In this document: in pieces, positions 17,030 to 26,240 of the stretch | Layout of the letters: each line of letters starts with the position of its first letter | Numbering within the stretch: the first letter of the stretch is position 1 | Assembly: GCA_022984795.1 (NCBI GenBank) | Contig: JALIHJ010000071.1 | Location: 1-64,000, forward strand | Origin: Fabrea salina | Lineage: Eukaryota; Ciliophora; Heterotrichea; Heterotrichida; Fabreidae | Length of the DNA: 64,000 nt | Reading direction: 5' to 3' | Program-made: the position numbers and the translations under genes | Notes under the pieces: generated by a model | Told to the model about the DNA's origin: nothing | Databases searched by the model: none | What the model saw: the letters and a program-made list of their open reading frames with translations, nothing else

Positions 17030-17947
17030 ATGAGACAAATATTTCCTGAAAAAAACCCTACCTACCCTTGGTACCACACTAGTATCTTCAAAGACCCCAC
17101 TGTGTCCTTCAAACCCTCTAAAAAACAGTTCCACAAAAAACACGAAAGCAACATTAAGGATAACGTGTCCCAAGTGCCCAATACTCCTCCTCCTAGAAGT
17201 TCTAGAGTTATGTCCCCCCGAACTGTTTTGGACAACTTCAACTCTTGGCGCACTGTAGACCCCCAGTTCGACTGCGGTAAGCAAAGAGCTTCTTCAGCAA
17301 GCAAAAAACTAAGTGACTCTAGTTCGTTAAAAAAGTCCAACTTGAAAGAATTCATAGAGCACACACCTACTGAGTCATTTCCTAAGAAATCACGCAAGTC
17401 AGTAGAAAGACAAGGTAAACTAATTGACAACAATACAGCCAGCCTTAGTAATTCATTGGCATCTCCAAGGATCACTCAGGCTTACAGCAGCAGAACTCCT
17501 GTAAAGGAAGCTCCTCAAGAAAGAAGCTCCAGCAAAAAGTCAACTAAAAAGTCCCAAACTTACAGAAAAAGCCAAATCGCAGGACTTTCAGGCTCCACAA
17601 AAAAAGAACTTCCGCCCAAGAAACCTAGAATCAAAACTGAACACTACTCACAAGTAGACTCGTTGCCTGGAAGTTACACTTTAACTCCTGAAAAGCCTAA
17701 AAGACCCAACCACCTAAAGCACTTAGCAAGGAACAGTTTAACTACTCCACAACAAGAACTTGTGAAAGGCAAAAAAGAAACAACACCCAGAAGAGTAAAA
17801 GCTCCTTCACCTGGAAAAGAACAGTGGCGCTCGGGTGAGCAAAAAGAAACAACACCTAAAAGAGTAAAGGCCCCTTCGCCTGGAAAAGAACAGTGGCGTT
17901 CTAGCTACGACATCCTCAAACAAGCTATTTCTTCTATCACGTTTTAA
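17030..17947 (+). CDS. Basic Ser/Lys/Pro-rich protein with C-terminal tandem repeat
   Basis: 305 aa from the ATG at 17030 (MRQIFPEKNPTYPWY), very basic and probably disordered. The C-terminus holds two copies of a repeat of about 23 residues, KETTPxRVKAPSPGKEQWRS, at 17774-17842 and 17843-17902. TP and SP sites next to Lys/Arg suggest proline-directed (CDK-type) phosphorylation. No domain is recognised; a cytoskeletal or nuclear protein is possible. Confidence 0.8.
   Translation: MRQIFPEKNPTYPWYHTSIFKDPTVSFKPSKKQFHKKHESNIKDNVSQVPNTPPPRSSRVMSPRTVLDNFNSWRTVDPQFDCGKQRASSASKKLSDSSSLKKSNLKEFIEHTPTESFPKKSRKSVERQGKLIDNNTASLSNSLASPRITQAYSSRTPVKEAPQERSSSKKSTKKSQTYRKSQIAGLSGSTKKELPPKKPRIKTEHYSQVDSLPGSYTLTPEKPKRPNHLKHLARNSLTTPQQELVKGKKETTPRRVKAPSPGKEQWRSGEQKETTPKRVKAPSPGKEQWRSSYDILKQAISSITF
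17774..17902 (+). repeat. Tandem repeat of about 69 bp inside the basic protein
   Basis: Two in-frame units encode KETTP(R/K)RVKAPSPGKEQWRS. The difference at synonymous positions (CCC/CCT, AAA/AAG) shows that they are not a collapsed assembly artefact. Confidence 0.9.
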
Positions 17948-17988
17948 GTGTAACTTTTCTAAAGTCTCTAAAACTAGTTATAAAAATA

Positions 17989-20900
17989 ATGGGCAATTGC
18001 TTTTCTTGTAACAAAAACAAAAACAAAGGCCAACCCAATGCTTGCAATGTTGGCTCCAAAGCTAGTCTGCACAACGCACTGCTAGACAGACTCACAGTAT
18101 CACAATTAAAACTTTTGCAAACGAAGTTCGAACAGTCAGCCAAACAAGACGGACTAGACTTAAAAGGCTTTAAACAGCTAATGCCGTTATTAACTCACCT
18201 ACCTGACAACGTTGTAGACTCTGCGTTTAAGATTTTCGACATTGACCGTAAAGGAAGAATCTCATGGCACAATTTTTGTTTAGGTATATCTCAGTACATT
18301 CTAGGAAGACGAGAAGAAAAGTGTAAGTTTTTGTTTGCAGTTTACACTATTCAGAACTCTTCTGAACTAACTCCTAAAGACCTGCAGACCTTACGCAGGG
18401 CCTGTGGAGACGCTATTAGAATCCAGCATCTAAGTGCTAATAACCTCATAGAACAGTGCATAGCTGAAAAGCGGAGTTTGGGTTTCGAAGAGTTCAAGGA
18501 GTGGGCTTTGGAGAACTTGGAGCTGCACCGGCTTCTGCAGCCGTTTGAAATCATTCCGTCGCCTTTGAGCGAAAAAGAAATGATCAAGAAGATCATGGAG
18601 GAGTTTAGTCAGAGAGGCTTGAGGGAAGAAGACGAAGTGTACGTAGTGTCTGCTAAGTGGCTGGAAACCTGGAAGCGCTACGTCAACTACGAAATGGAAG
18701 TCAGGAAAGAAGACCTAGAGTCAGAGCGACCAGAAATGCCTAGGTACCGCTCCACGTCCATAGTTATGGGTTCGCGTCCTATTGAAATCAACAACTCAGA
18801 ACTCCAAAGCGAAGAATGTCCAGCTATTTTGAAAAATGGCGTTGTGCTTAACAGGGACTTTGAAATAATCCCTAAAAAGGCTTGGCAAGAATTCATAAGT
18901 TGGTACGGAGGAAGTCCTGAGTTCAAACGCTACGTGATCAAAGTAGACAACAAACTGCAAGTTGACCTTTACCCACCTGTTTTAAAAGTCCACATTAAAA
19001 ACGAAACAAACGGCAGCTTCTATAAAACTCCACTGTACGTTCCTGTGTGCAGAAAGCACACTCCTCAGAACACTGTTAACTACTTAATATCCCTAGTGAA
19101 GAAAAAAGGCATTCCTAAGTTGTACTTAATTAAAGGAGACCACTCTAAACAACTCGAGTTAAACTGGACTTACGAAAACTTAGGCTTGGACGGAGAAAAC
19201 AAGGTCCTTTTTGAAGTTACTGAGCAAGACGACCTAGAAACTATCCCTGTTGATATTGAAGAAATCTTTGAAGAAGGCGACCCTGTGGAGTACCAAGAAA
19301 ACGGCCACTGGCTTCCAGGAACCATCAAAAAGATTTCTTTTGAAAACTACGAAATCGAAGGAGGCTGGCTGCCTACAGAAGTAGTTATTCCTAAGCAGGA
19401 ACTTCTTAGACTTAGGAAGCCTGCTAGGTTTCCTGTGAAAAGTCAAGACCTCCCAGGAGCAACTGGCATAGTTAACATTGGAAACACCTGCTATATGAAC
19501 ACCATTCTGCAGTGCTTAAGCAACACTCCTATGTTGTGTAAGTACTTTGCCAAAGGAGGCTATGCTCGCTCTATAAACTCAAACAACCCTGACGGCACCA
19601 AAGGCCGTATGGCAGAAGAACTAGGGTTGCTCCTAAACGAAATCTGGCACAAACGCATGAGCAAAATTAAGCCGGTTTCTTTCTTGCAGACCTTTGCAAA
19701 CAAGTACTCTGACTTTAAAGGCTTCAACCAACACGACAGCCACGAGTTCCTAAGGCTGCTTTTGGACACACTTCACGAAGACTTAAACCGGAAAACTGAA
19801 ACTAGAGTTTCCAGCCAAAACGTGACTTTGGAAAACGCAGACCAAGAAGAAGAAATTAAAGCTTCCAAAGAGCAGTGGGAACGAATCCAAGGAGTTAACG
19901 GTTCAGTGATCTCAGACCTTTTTGGAGGCCAAACCAGAAACGTGATGGAGTGCGAGTCTTGCGGCCACAAAAAAGTAGTTTTTGAAATGTTCATGGACTT
20001 AAGTTTGCCAATGCCTGTTAAAGAAAACGAAGTTGCTGTTAGTGTAGTAGTTGTGCCTCGGCTGAGTTCAAGCATTAAAAAATACACCAACCGAGTGTGC
20101 CAGGACGACTGCTTCGAGTCTTTGCTTTCTAAACTCCAAAGCTCAACTGGAATCTCTCCACAAAACTTAGTGTTTGCAAAGGTTTCTAAAAACTGCATTG
20201 AAAAGGTTTTCCAGCCTTTAAGTATTGAAGAAGTCGCTTCTGAAACTGAACTGTACGCTTACGAAGTGATCTCAACTATTGAAGAAGCCGAAAAAGAAGG
20301 CAGGAAGTGCGAACCAGAAACTCCTAGTGAAGACTGGCGCCAAGAACTAGACTCAGGCTCTAAGGTGGACTACTTGTGCAAAGACGACTATAAAGCAGCA
20401 GTCATTACAAACCGCTTTGGAAACCAAATTGACTTGTCAGTTGGAAAAAAAGTTAAAAAAACAAGCATTCATGACTCCAAACTGCAGCCTTACAGACAAA
20501 TGACTTATGGAGACGAAAAGATAATACAACTGCCTTTGATAAACTGCAAAGCTAATGGCCGAAAAGGAGTAGCTAACTTTGGAATTCCCCAACTAGTGAC
20601 TATAGGCAGTTGGTACGAAGTCAACGACTTGCTGGAACTAGTGTTTAAAACTCTAGAAAAATACACTAACTCCAAAAAACTCGACAGCAATTCACTATTT
20701 GTCTTTGTGATAGGCAAGCAGTCTCTTAGGTGCGCTTTGTGTGAAAACAAAAAATGTCCAGGGTGTTCCTTGAAGCCCAACAACGACCCTTTGGCTTGGT
20801 TTGCTGAGAACCAAGAAAGCATATGTTTGTATGTGTACTGGACTAACCCTTACCTCTACAGGTACACACCTGTCCAAGACTACGAAAACCTAGAAGACTT

Positions 20901-21414
20901 TTCTATTTACGACTGTTTCGAAAACTTTGTGAAGCCCGAAACTATTGAGTTTAAGTGCGAAAAATGCGAGCACCAAAACTCAAGGTCCCAAACTGAAATC
21001 TGGCGAGTTCCTGATATACTTATTATTCAGATAAAGCGGTTTTCCTTCAGAGGCTTCATTCCCCAGAAAATTAACAACTTAGTTGAGTTCCCAACTAAAT
21101 GTTTGGACATCAGTAATTGGATGCTTAGCTCGCAAAAAAAGGCCGGACTTACAATTAGCGACGCTCGGGAGAACTTTATGTACGACCTCTTCGGAGTAGT
21201 GAACCACTCAGGAAGTGCTATGGGAGGGCACTACACTTCTTACTGTCTCAACCAAGAAAAAACTGACACTTGGCTTTACCACGACGACGACAGAGTGTTT
21301 CAGGTCACTGGAGACACTCAGCAAGAACTTGTCTCACCTAAAGCTTACATTTTGTTTTACAAGAGACAAAGAGTTGCTTCTAGTAATTTAGTTAATTTAT
21401 TTGTTAATCACTAA
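17989..21414 (+). CDS. EF-hand ubiquitin-specific protease (USP32/USP6 type)
   Basis: 1141 aa deubiquitinase. The N-terminus MGNCFSC fits N-myristoylation plus palmitoylation, implying membrane attachment. Residues ~60-110 hold EF-hand sequence (FDIDRKGRISWHNF). A DUSP-like domain (VSAKWLETWKRYVNYE) follows near 220, then a ubiquitin-like segment near 330-410 and a split UCH catalytic domain: Cys box GNTCYMN with C501, zinc-finger-like Cys pairs (ESCGHKK, CEKCEH) and His box GGHYTSYC with H1081. The order EF-hand, DUSP, UBL, UCH is that of USP32. Human USP32 is prenylated at its C-terminus, which this protein is not. TATAAAAATA precedes the ATG. The stop overlaps the PNO1 stop on the other strand. 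Confidence 0.93.
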   Translation: MGNCFSCNKNKNKGQPNACNVGSKASLHNALLDRLTVSQLKLLQTKFEQSAKQDGLDLKGFKQLMPLLTHLPDNVVDSAFKIFDIDRKGRISWHNFCLGISQYILGRREEKCKFLFAVYTIQNSSELTPKDLQTLRRACGDAIRIQHLSANNLIEQCIAEKRSLGFEEFKEWALENLELHRLLQPFEIIPSPLSEKEMIKKIMEEFSQRGLREEDEVYVVSAKWLETWKRYVNYEMEVRKEDLESERPEMPRYRSTSIVMGSRPIEINNSELQSEECPAILKNGVVLNRDFEIIPKKAWQEFISWYGGSPEFKRYVIKVDNKLQVDLYPPVLKVHIKNETNGSFYKTPLYVPVCRKHTPQNTVNYLISLVKKKGIPKLYLIKGDHSKQLELNWTYENLGLDGENKVLFEVTEQDDLETIPVDIEEIFEEGDPVEYQENGHWLPGTIKKISFENYEIEGGWLPTEVVIPKQELLRLRKPARFPVKSQDLPGATGIVNIGNTCYMNTILQCLSNTPMLCKYFAKGGYARSINSNNPDGTKGRMAEELGLLLNEIWHKRMSKIKPVSFLQTFANKYSDFKGFNQHDSHEFLRLLLDTLHEDLNRKTETRVSSQNVTLENADQEEEIKASKEQWERIQGVNGSVISDLFGGQTRNVMECESCGHKKVVFEMFMDLSLPMPVKENEVAVSVVVVPRLSSSIKKYTNRVCQDDCFESLLSKLQSSTGISPQNLVFAKVSKNCIEKVFQPLSIEEVASETELYAYEVISTIEEAEKEGRKCEPETPSEDWRQELDSGSKVDYLCKDDYKAAVITNRFGNQIDLSVGKKVKKTSIHDSKLQPYRQMTYGDEKIIQLPLINCKANGRKGVANFGIPQLVTIGSWYEVNDLLELVFKTLEKYTNSKKLDSNSLFVFVIGKQSLRCALCENKKCPGCSLKPNNDPLAWFAENQESICLYVYWTNPYLYRYTPVQDYENLEDFSIYDCFENFVKPETIEFKCEKCEHQNSRSQTEIWRVPDILIIQIKRFSFRGFIPQKINNLVEFPTKCLDISNWMLSSQKKAGLTISDARENFMYDLFGVVNHSGSAMGGHYTSYCLNQEKTDTWLYHDDDRVFQVTGDTQQELVSPKAYILFYKRQRVASSNLVNLFVNH

Positions 21415-22025
21415 GAATGCTCCTTGAGTCTTTTAGCGACTGTGCGGAGCTGGGAGTACACCTTGCCAGGAGTTTTTCCTAGAATTAAGTTGCAGATAGC
21501 TGTTCTGGCAGACTTTGTGTTGGAGTAAGAACCCATGATGTGCACTTTGCTGTCTGCAAGCACTATTCTGGTTCTGGTGGAGTTCTCTATGGCGTTCTTG
21601 GTTTTGCCTTTTTCCCCTGCAAGTCTTCCAATGGCCCTTGACAAGTTCTCGCCTTGCAGGAGCTTAACGTCTTTGATTTCAAAGGTCTCTAAGTAGATGT
21701 CTTCGAGCCTTAGCATAGCTAGTGCATCTGCTACTTCAAAGCCACACATAAAGGCCCTTAGGAACTCAGCTGACTTCTGAATAGCTGACTTGTCAGTGGT
21801 TTGTGGAGAGGTCTAGGTAAAACTTACGCGTAGTTCGACTCGTTTAAGTCGTGTGTTCATGCGGATTTGGAGTTTCATATGTTCTATGATTGGGGCCACA
21901 ATGTCTTCCCAGTTTTGTCTGAGAGGAGTCATTCTGTGAGGTGGGACTGGAATTTTTCTGAATTCCTTAGGAACTTGGGGTTCTACTTCTTCTAGTTTGG
22001 GAAACACAGGGGCTTCTAATTCCAT
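21411..22025 (-). CDS. PNO1: PNO1/Dim2, KH-domain ribosome assembly factor (one 15-nt intron)
   Basis: Exons on the minus strand are 21828-22025 and 21411-21812; the 15-nt intron is 21813-21827. The joined product is 199 aa. It aligns along its length with PNO1: VELRTS-SAIQKSAEFLRAFMCGFEVADALAMLRL, then LSRAIGRLAGEKGKTKNAIEN and RTRIVLADSKVHIMGS, then AICNLILGKTPGKVY. PNO1 binds the 3' region of pre-18S rRNA in pre-40S particles and recruits Nob1. The N-terminus is shorter than in animals (252 aa). Its ATG lies 2 bases after the stop of the pyruvate-kinase-like gene on the same strand, and its TAG overlaps the TAA of the convergent USP gene. Confidence 0.95.
21813..21827 (-). other. 15-nt intron in PNO1
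   Basis: GTAAGTTTTACCTAG, phase 0, containing an in-frame TAG. Its removal restores the conserved VELR-TS join. Confidence 0.95.
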
Positions 22026-22027
22026 TT

Positions 22028-23647
22028 TTAAGGGATTATACAAACTACCAACGAAGAAGTGTCTCCTTCTATAAAGGAGTCGTGGCCGCCTCCTACGTAG
22101 ATCACTTTGTCGCCAGACTGAACTAGTTCTTTTTCCAAAGCTACTTTCATTGAGTGTTCTTTGAAAGACTCTGTGAGTTTGGCTTCTTCTAAACAAGCAG
22201 GGTAGACTCCCCGAATGATCCGCATGTACTTAAGTGCTTTTGTGGAGTTGGTGATAGCTAGGATCATGCAGGGTGGCTTGAATCTTGATATTAGTTGGGC
22301 AGTTTTGCCAGTTTTTGTGATGCAGATGATGAGTTTGGCCTTGATGCTGAGGACTGACCTCACTGCGCAGTAGCATATGTTTTCAGGGATGCTTATGGGG
22401 GATTGTATGTTTTTCAGAATGTTTTCACTAACTTCTTCGTAAGGAATGTGTTTTTCTGCCTCCATGCAAATAGAAGCACAGGCCCTTACTGCAAGTTCGG
22501 GGTGCTTGCCATAAGCTGTTTCGCCTGTAAGCAGAATAGAATCTATTCCGTCGTAGACCACGTTGAAGACACCAGTCACTTCAGCCCGACTAGGTTTAGT
22601 TTTAAACACCATGCTTTCAAGTACTTGTGTGGAAACCATGACTGGCTTTCCTTTTTCGTTGCAGACTTTAGTGACGTACTTTTGTATTTTGCACACATTT
22701 GGAAGACTGGTTTCGAGTCCAAGCACTCCTCTTCCTATTGAGCAGCCGTCTGAAACGTCAATGAACTCCTCACAAGAGTTGGCGCTTTCTTTAGTTTGGA
22801 TTCCTACGAAGCGCTTCACGTTAGGCGGCGTTCTGAAGTTCCACAGAGTTTCAAGGTCTTCTCTGCCTCTTATTTGCTTGTACACAATAATGTCTATGTC
22901 TGCAGAGCCTGACCACTCCAAAAGCTTTATGTCTTCTAGGTCATTTGAGTACTTTTCAGGGTCTAAAAAGTTAGCATTTGAAAAGTTCATTGGCGTTTGG
23001 TTGTCGAACTTACAGTCGTTTTCAACTCTAGCGTAAACTACTTTGAAGCTTTTCAAGCCTTTAGGTTTAGTGCGTCTGAACCTTACAACGTTATTTTGCG
23101 AGTTGTGTGAAACCAGTCGTTCGCGTTTGACGCTTTCACTTGCAGAAGGCACTGGCAGGTTGGACAAGCTAGTTAAGTCCCCTTGGGAACTGCTTAGCGG
23201 AGTAGAGATTCCAGACCTGTGTTCCTCTACCCTGACTACAGTAAGTAGTACTTTGCCGTACTCAAGCAAAAGTTCGTCTCCTTCTTTGACTAGGTTGGGG
23301 AACTCTCTGTTGTTGCACAGAATAGTTTTGGGTTCTGGAGTTTTGGGAGGGTCAGACACTATTTTAATTACATCGCCTTCGCAAAGGACCATAGGAGTTC
23401 CTGCGTTGGCACTGCCTAGTCGGATGTCACTTTCTCTTAAACTTAAAATAACGCAAATTTGTTTGCCTACTTCTTGTTCGGCTTGACGGAGGTTGGAAAG
23501 TACTGAGTCTCTTTGTTCCATTTCGAGGAACCTACTGCTTATGCGCACTGCGTCTACTCCTTCTTGTATGAGTTTTTTAAGTTGTTCTTTGGAAGAAGAA
23601 GCCTTTCCTAAAGTAGCCACTATTTTGGTCTTTCTGAACTTTTCCAT
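22028..23647 (-). CDS. Divergent pyruvate-kinase-like protein
   Basis: 539 aa with the pyruvate kinase layout: N-terminal KTKIVATLG and GVDAVRIS, the B domain, GRGVLGLE, GKPVMVSTQVLESM, RAEVTGVFNVVYDGID, TGETAYGKHPELAV, and a C-terminal effector-binding domain. Several catalytic signatures have drifted. The RxNxSHG strand is RISSRF, ARGDLG (metal and substrate ligand Asp) is GRGVLG, and SGETAxGxYP is TGETAYGKHP. It may be an inactive or altered paralogue rather than the glycolytic enzyme. It lies head to head with the UPF1-like helicase (44 bp between starts). Confidence 0.85.
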   Translation of the reverse strand: MEKFRKTKIVATLGKASSSKEQLKKLIQEGVDAVRISSRFLEMEQRDSVLSNLRQAEQEVGKQICVILSLRESDIRLGSANAGTPMVLCEGDVIKIVSDPPKTPEPKTILCNNREFPNLVKEGDELLLEYGKVLLTVVRVEEHRSGISTPLSSSQGDLTSLSNLPVPSASESVKRERLVSHNSQNNVVRFRRTKPKGLKSFKVVYARVENDCKFDNQTPMNFSNANFLDPEKYSNDLEDIKLLEWSGSADIDIIVYKQIRGREDLETLWNFRTPPNVKRFVGIQTKESANSCEEFIDVSDGCSIGRGVLGLETSLPNVCKIQKYVTKVCNEKGKPVMVSTQVLESMVFKTKPSRAEVTGVFNVVYDGIDSILLTGETAYGKHPELAVRACASICMEAEKHIPYEEVSENILKNIQSPISIPENICYCAVRSVLSIKAKLIICITKTGKTAQLISRFKPPCMILAITNSTKALKYMRIIRGVYPACLEEAKLTESFKEHSMKVALEKELVQSGDKVIYVGGGHDSFIEGDTSSLVVCIIP

Positions 23648-23691
23648 TTTGCTAATTAGTTTAAATCTCTTTTCATTGTTTAATAAAGATC
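23648..23691. promoter_or_regulatory. 44-bp divergent promoter interval
   Basis: AT-rich spacer between the pyruvate-kinase-like and helicase start codons, with TTTAATAAAG on the plus strand. Function is inferred from position. Confidence 0.35.
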
Positions 23692-26209
23692 ATGGTGAAG
23701 TTTTCTGACCTGATTAAGTTTCCAGTTAAAAAGAACACCAATAAAAAAGTTATAGAGTCTCTGCAGGAAGAGCTTTTTAGAGAACCAGCTAGCAATCCTG
23801 GCCCTGAGTCTTGTTTTGCGTCTGAAAAAAGCTATTATGCATATATGAAGGAACTGCTAGACTTAGAGTATAGCTACCAACTGAATGTCCACAGAAAAAA
23901 CAAGTTCTGTGAAGGCAAAGTAACTGTAATTTCATATAACTATGAGATTTATAAATTAACTTTGCAAAATTTAAGTCTGAGACTGAAAGTTTCAGACAGA
24001 CTAAGTGTGATTTGTGGGCCTGTGGTGGCAACTGGAGTGATTTTAGACATAGTGGACGAGTCTGAAGTCGTTATACAAATCAGAGGAGAAACAGCCCCTG
24101 GTAAAAAGCTCTCTTGTCCAGCTAAGGAATACTCCCAACTAGTTGATGGGAATTCCTACCCAATTGAATTCATATTTAACCAAGTTCCTTTTCAAAGAAT
24201 TTACGACGGACTTTCTGTTTTCAGAAATGGAAGTGTGAATAGCTTTGTCAGGGACAAAGTCTTGGGTAAAACCACTGCAAACCCTGACTTCATTCTGTGT
24301 CAGGAAAGGCTTAGCCAAATTAGTGAGTTTGTAAGTACACTCAGTGCAAATAAGTCCCAAAAAGAAGTTATTAAAAACGCACTTAAGAAAAAGTTCACTC
24401 TGATCCAAGGACCTCCTGGCACAGGCAAAAGCACCACTATTGCTATGATTGTTTCAGTGCTTAAGAACTGTTGTTTGTCAGATGGCGAAAAAATACTAGT
24501 TGCTGCTCCTTCAAACACGGCTTCCAACCACCTTACTTGGAAGATCGAAGAAACAGAGAGTCTTAGAAAAGGCGAGTTAGTAAGACTCATTTCTTATGCA
24601 AAAGGAAAACATAGAGTCTGAAGTGTCCCACCTCTACACTAAAAACATATGCAAGCGTTTGGACAGGACCCTGAAAGACAGTGACTTTGAGTATTTAAAG
24701 AATTACTTATCTGACTATGAAGATTCAGAGTACTCAGAAGACCTAGGTGGTCATTACCGGGAAGAAAGTTCGTATGATGAGTACCCATATGAATATGAAG
24801 ATCCAGAATACTCAGAAGACCTAGGTGCTCATTACTCGGAAGAAAGTTCGTATGATGAGTACCCATATGAATATGAAGATTCAGAATACTCAGAAGACCT
24901 AGGTGCTCATTACCAGGAAGAAAGCTCATACTCTTATGAATCTAGTGAAGTGAATAGCTACTACGAAGAAGACTTGTTTGATTGGAGTGAAGTTCACATC
25001 CAAAAACTCGCTGGCTCAAAACAACCAGATCCCCCCCAGTTAATTGGGTGCTACCGAAACTCAGGCAATAACTACCCAAGGAGTGAACTTCACACCTACC
25101 AATTCGCTGGCTCAAGGCGACCAGATTCCCCCCAGTTAGCCGGTTGCTACCAAAACTCAGGCAACAACTACACCAAGAACTCAGTGAAAGTTGGCTATGA
25201 CCACCCAAACGCAAAAAGTACTACCGCAAATACAAAAACTACCTGCTGACAAGAGAAGCACGAAAAGAGTACTTGGACAAACGCCGCATGCTTGAAGAAG
25301 AAATTCCTAAGCAATGCTAAGGTAGTGTGCTGTAGTTTTTCAGGGTCTTTTGACGAAAGACTCAAAAACACTGAATTTAAGTATGTAATACTTGACGAAG
25401 CCTCCCAAGCTACAGACCCCCAAACTTTAGTGCCTATGGTGAAAGGAGCTGAACAGGTGATACTAGTTGGAGACCAGATGCAACTTGGTCCTACTATTAA
25501 GTGCAACGACGCTAGTGACAGAGGTTTAGGCCAGTCTTTGTTCCACAGACTTTCTAGTTACAACGTGGTTTCTGTGCTTTTGACTCAGTACAGAATGCAC
25601 CCAGCAATATGCAGTTTTCCGAGTTCTGAGTTCTACTCTGAGGAAAAGCTGATGAACGGAGTGTCAGAAGCCGACAGAGAAATAGATATACCTAACTTTT
25701 GGGTTAACTCTGAGAAGCCCGTTATGTTTATCAGGGCTTTAGGCAAAACAAAGAACTTCGGAGCTTCTTTCACCAACTACAGCGAAATCTATATACTGCT
25801 TGATGTCCTGGAGTATCTTTTAGAATACTTAGAGCCTAACCAAATCGGGGTGATTACTCCTTACTCAGGTCAGAACCTGATGCTAACTAAGTACCTGGAA
25901 AAACACTTAACAAACAAGGAAGCACTTGAACACTTAGAGATCAGGTCAGTGGACGCTTTCCAAGGAAGAGAAAAAGACTTTATACTGTTTTCGTGTGTGA
26001 GGTCTTCTGGAAGCAAAGGAATAGGTTTCCTCAAAAACAGAAACAGACTCAACGTAGCCCTTACTCGAGCTAAGTACGGCTTAGTGCTGTGTGGAAACGA
26101 CACTTACTTGTCAAGTGACCCTATGTGGGCAAGACTCATCAAGCACTATGCAAAACTCGGTGCTTTAGTCACAGACACTAGCACCTTGGACTTTCTTAAA
26201 CTTAGGTAA
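23692..26209 (+). CDS. UPF1-like SF1B helicase with repeat insertion and frame breaks
   Basis: The parts are clearly one UPF1/SMUBP2/senataxin-type helicase. Open segments are 23692-24621 (N-domain, motif I GPPGTGKS, Ia APSNTASN), 24596-25249 (VSHLYTKN and a repeat insertion) and 25292-26209 (DEASQATDP motif II, GDQMQLGP, QYRMHP, SVDAFQGREKD, NVALTRAK). Family alignment needs three single-base frame changes: one extra base near 24604-24606, one missing near 25207-25213, and one extra near 25309-25312. No 15-16 nt intron explains them. The Cys/His domain of UPF1 is absent. It could be a recent pseudogene, or an intact gene with assembly indels around the repeats. Role if intact: ATP-dependent RNA or DNA unwinding. 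Confidence 0.75.
24716..24949 (+). repeat. 78-bp tandem repeat, three units
   Basis: Units start at about 24716, 24794 and 24872. Each encodes 26 residues of the type YEDSEYSEDLGxHYxEESS, acidic and Tyr-rich, inserted between helicase motifs Ia and II. The third unit is truncated after the EESS segment. Confidence 0.9.
24986..25177 (+). repeat. 96-bp tandem repeat, two units
   Basis: Units at 24986-25081 and 25082-25177 encode SE(V/L)H...(L/F)AGS...PPQL..CY.NSGNNY, 32 residues each, directly after the acidic repeats. The two units differ at about one in six bases, so they are not a simple read duplication. Confidence 0.9.
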
Positions 26210-26240
26210 CAGCACCTCTTAATTCAGCATAACTTGTAAA

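Noticed and set aside
24582-24606. A 25-nt GT..AG intron to explain the first helicase frame break
   Set aside because: It would remove the conserved VRL after motif Ia and has the wrong length and no intron consensus.
24639-25214. Minus-strand ORFs over the helicase repeats
   Set aside because: They merely mirror the 78-bp and 96-bp tandem repeats; no protein family resemblance.
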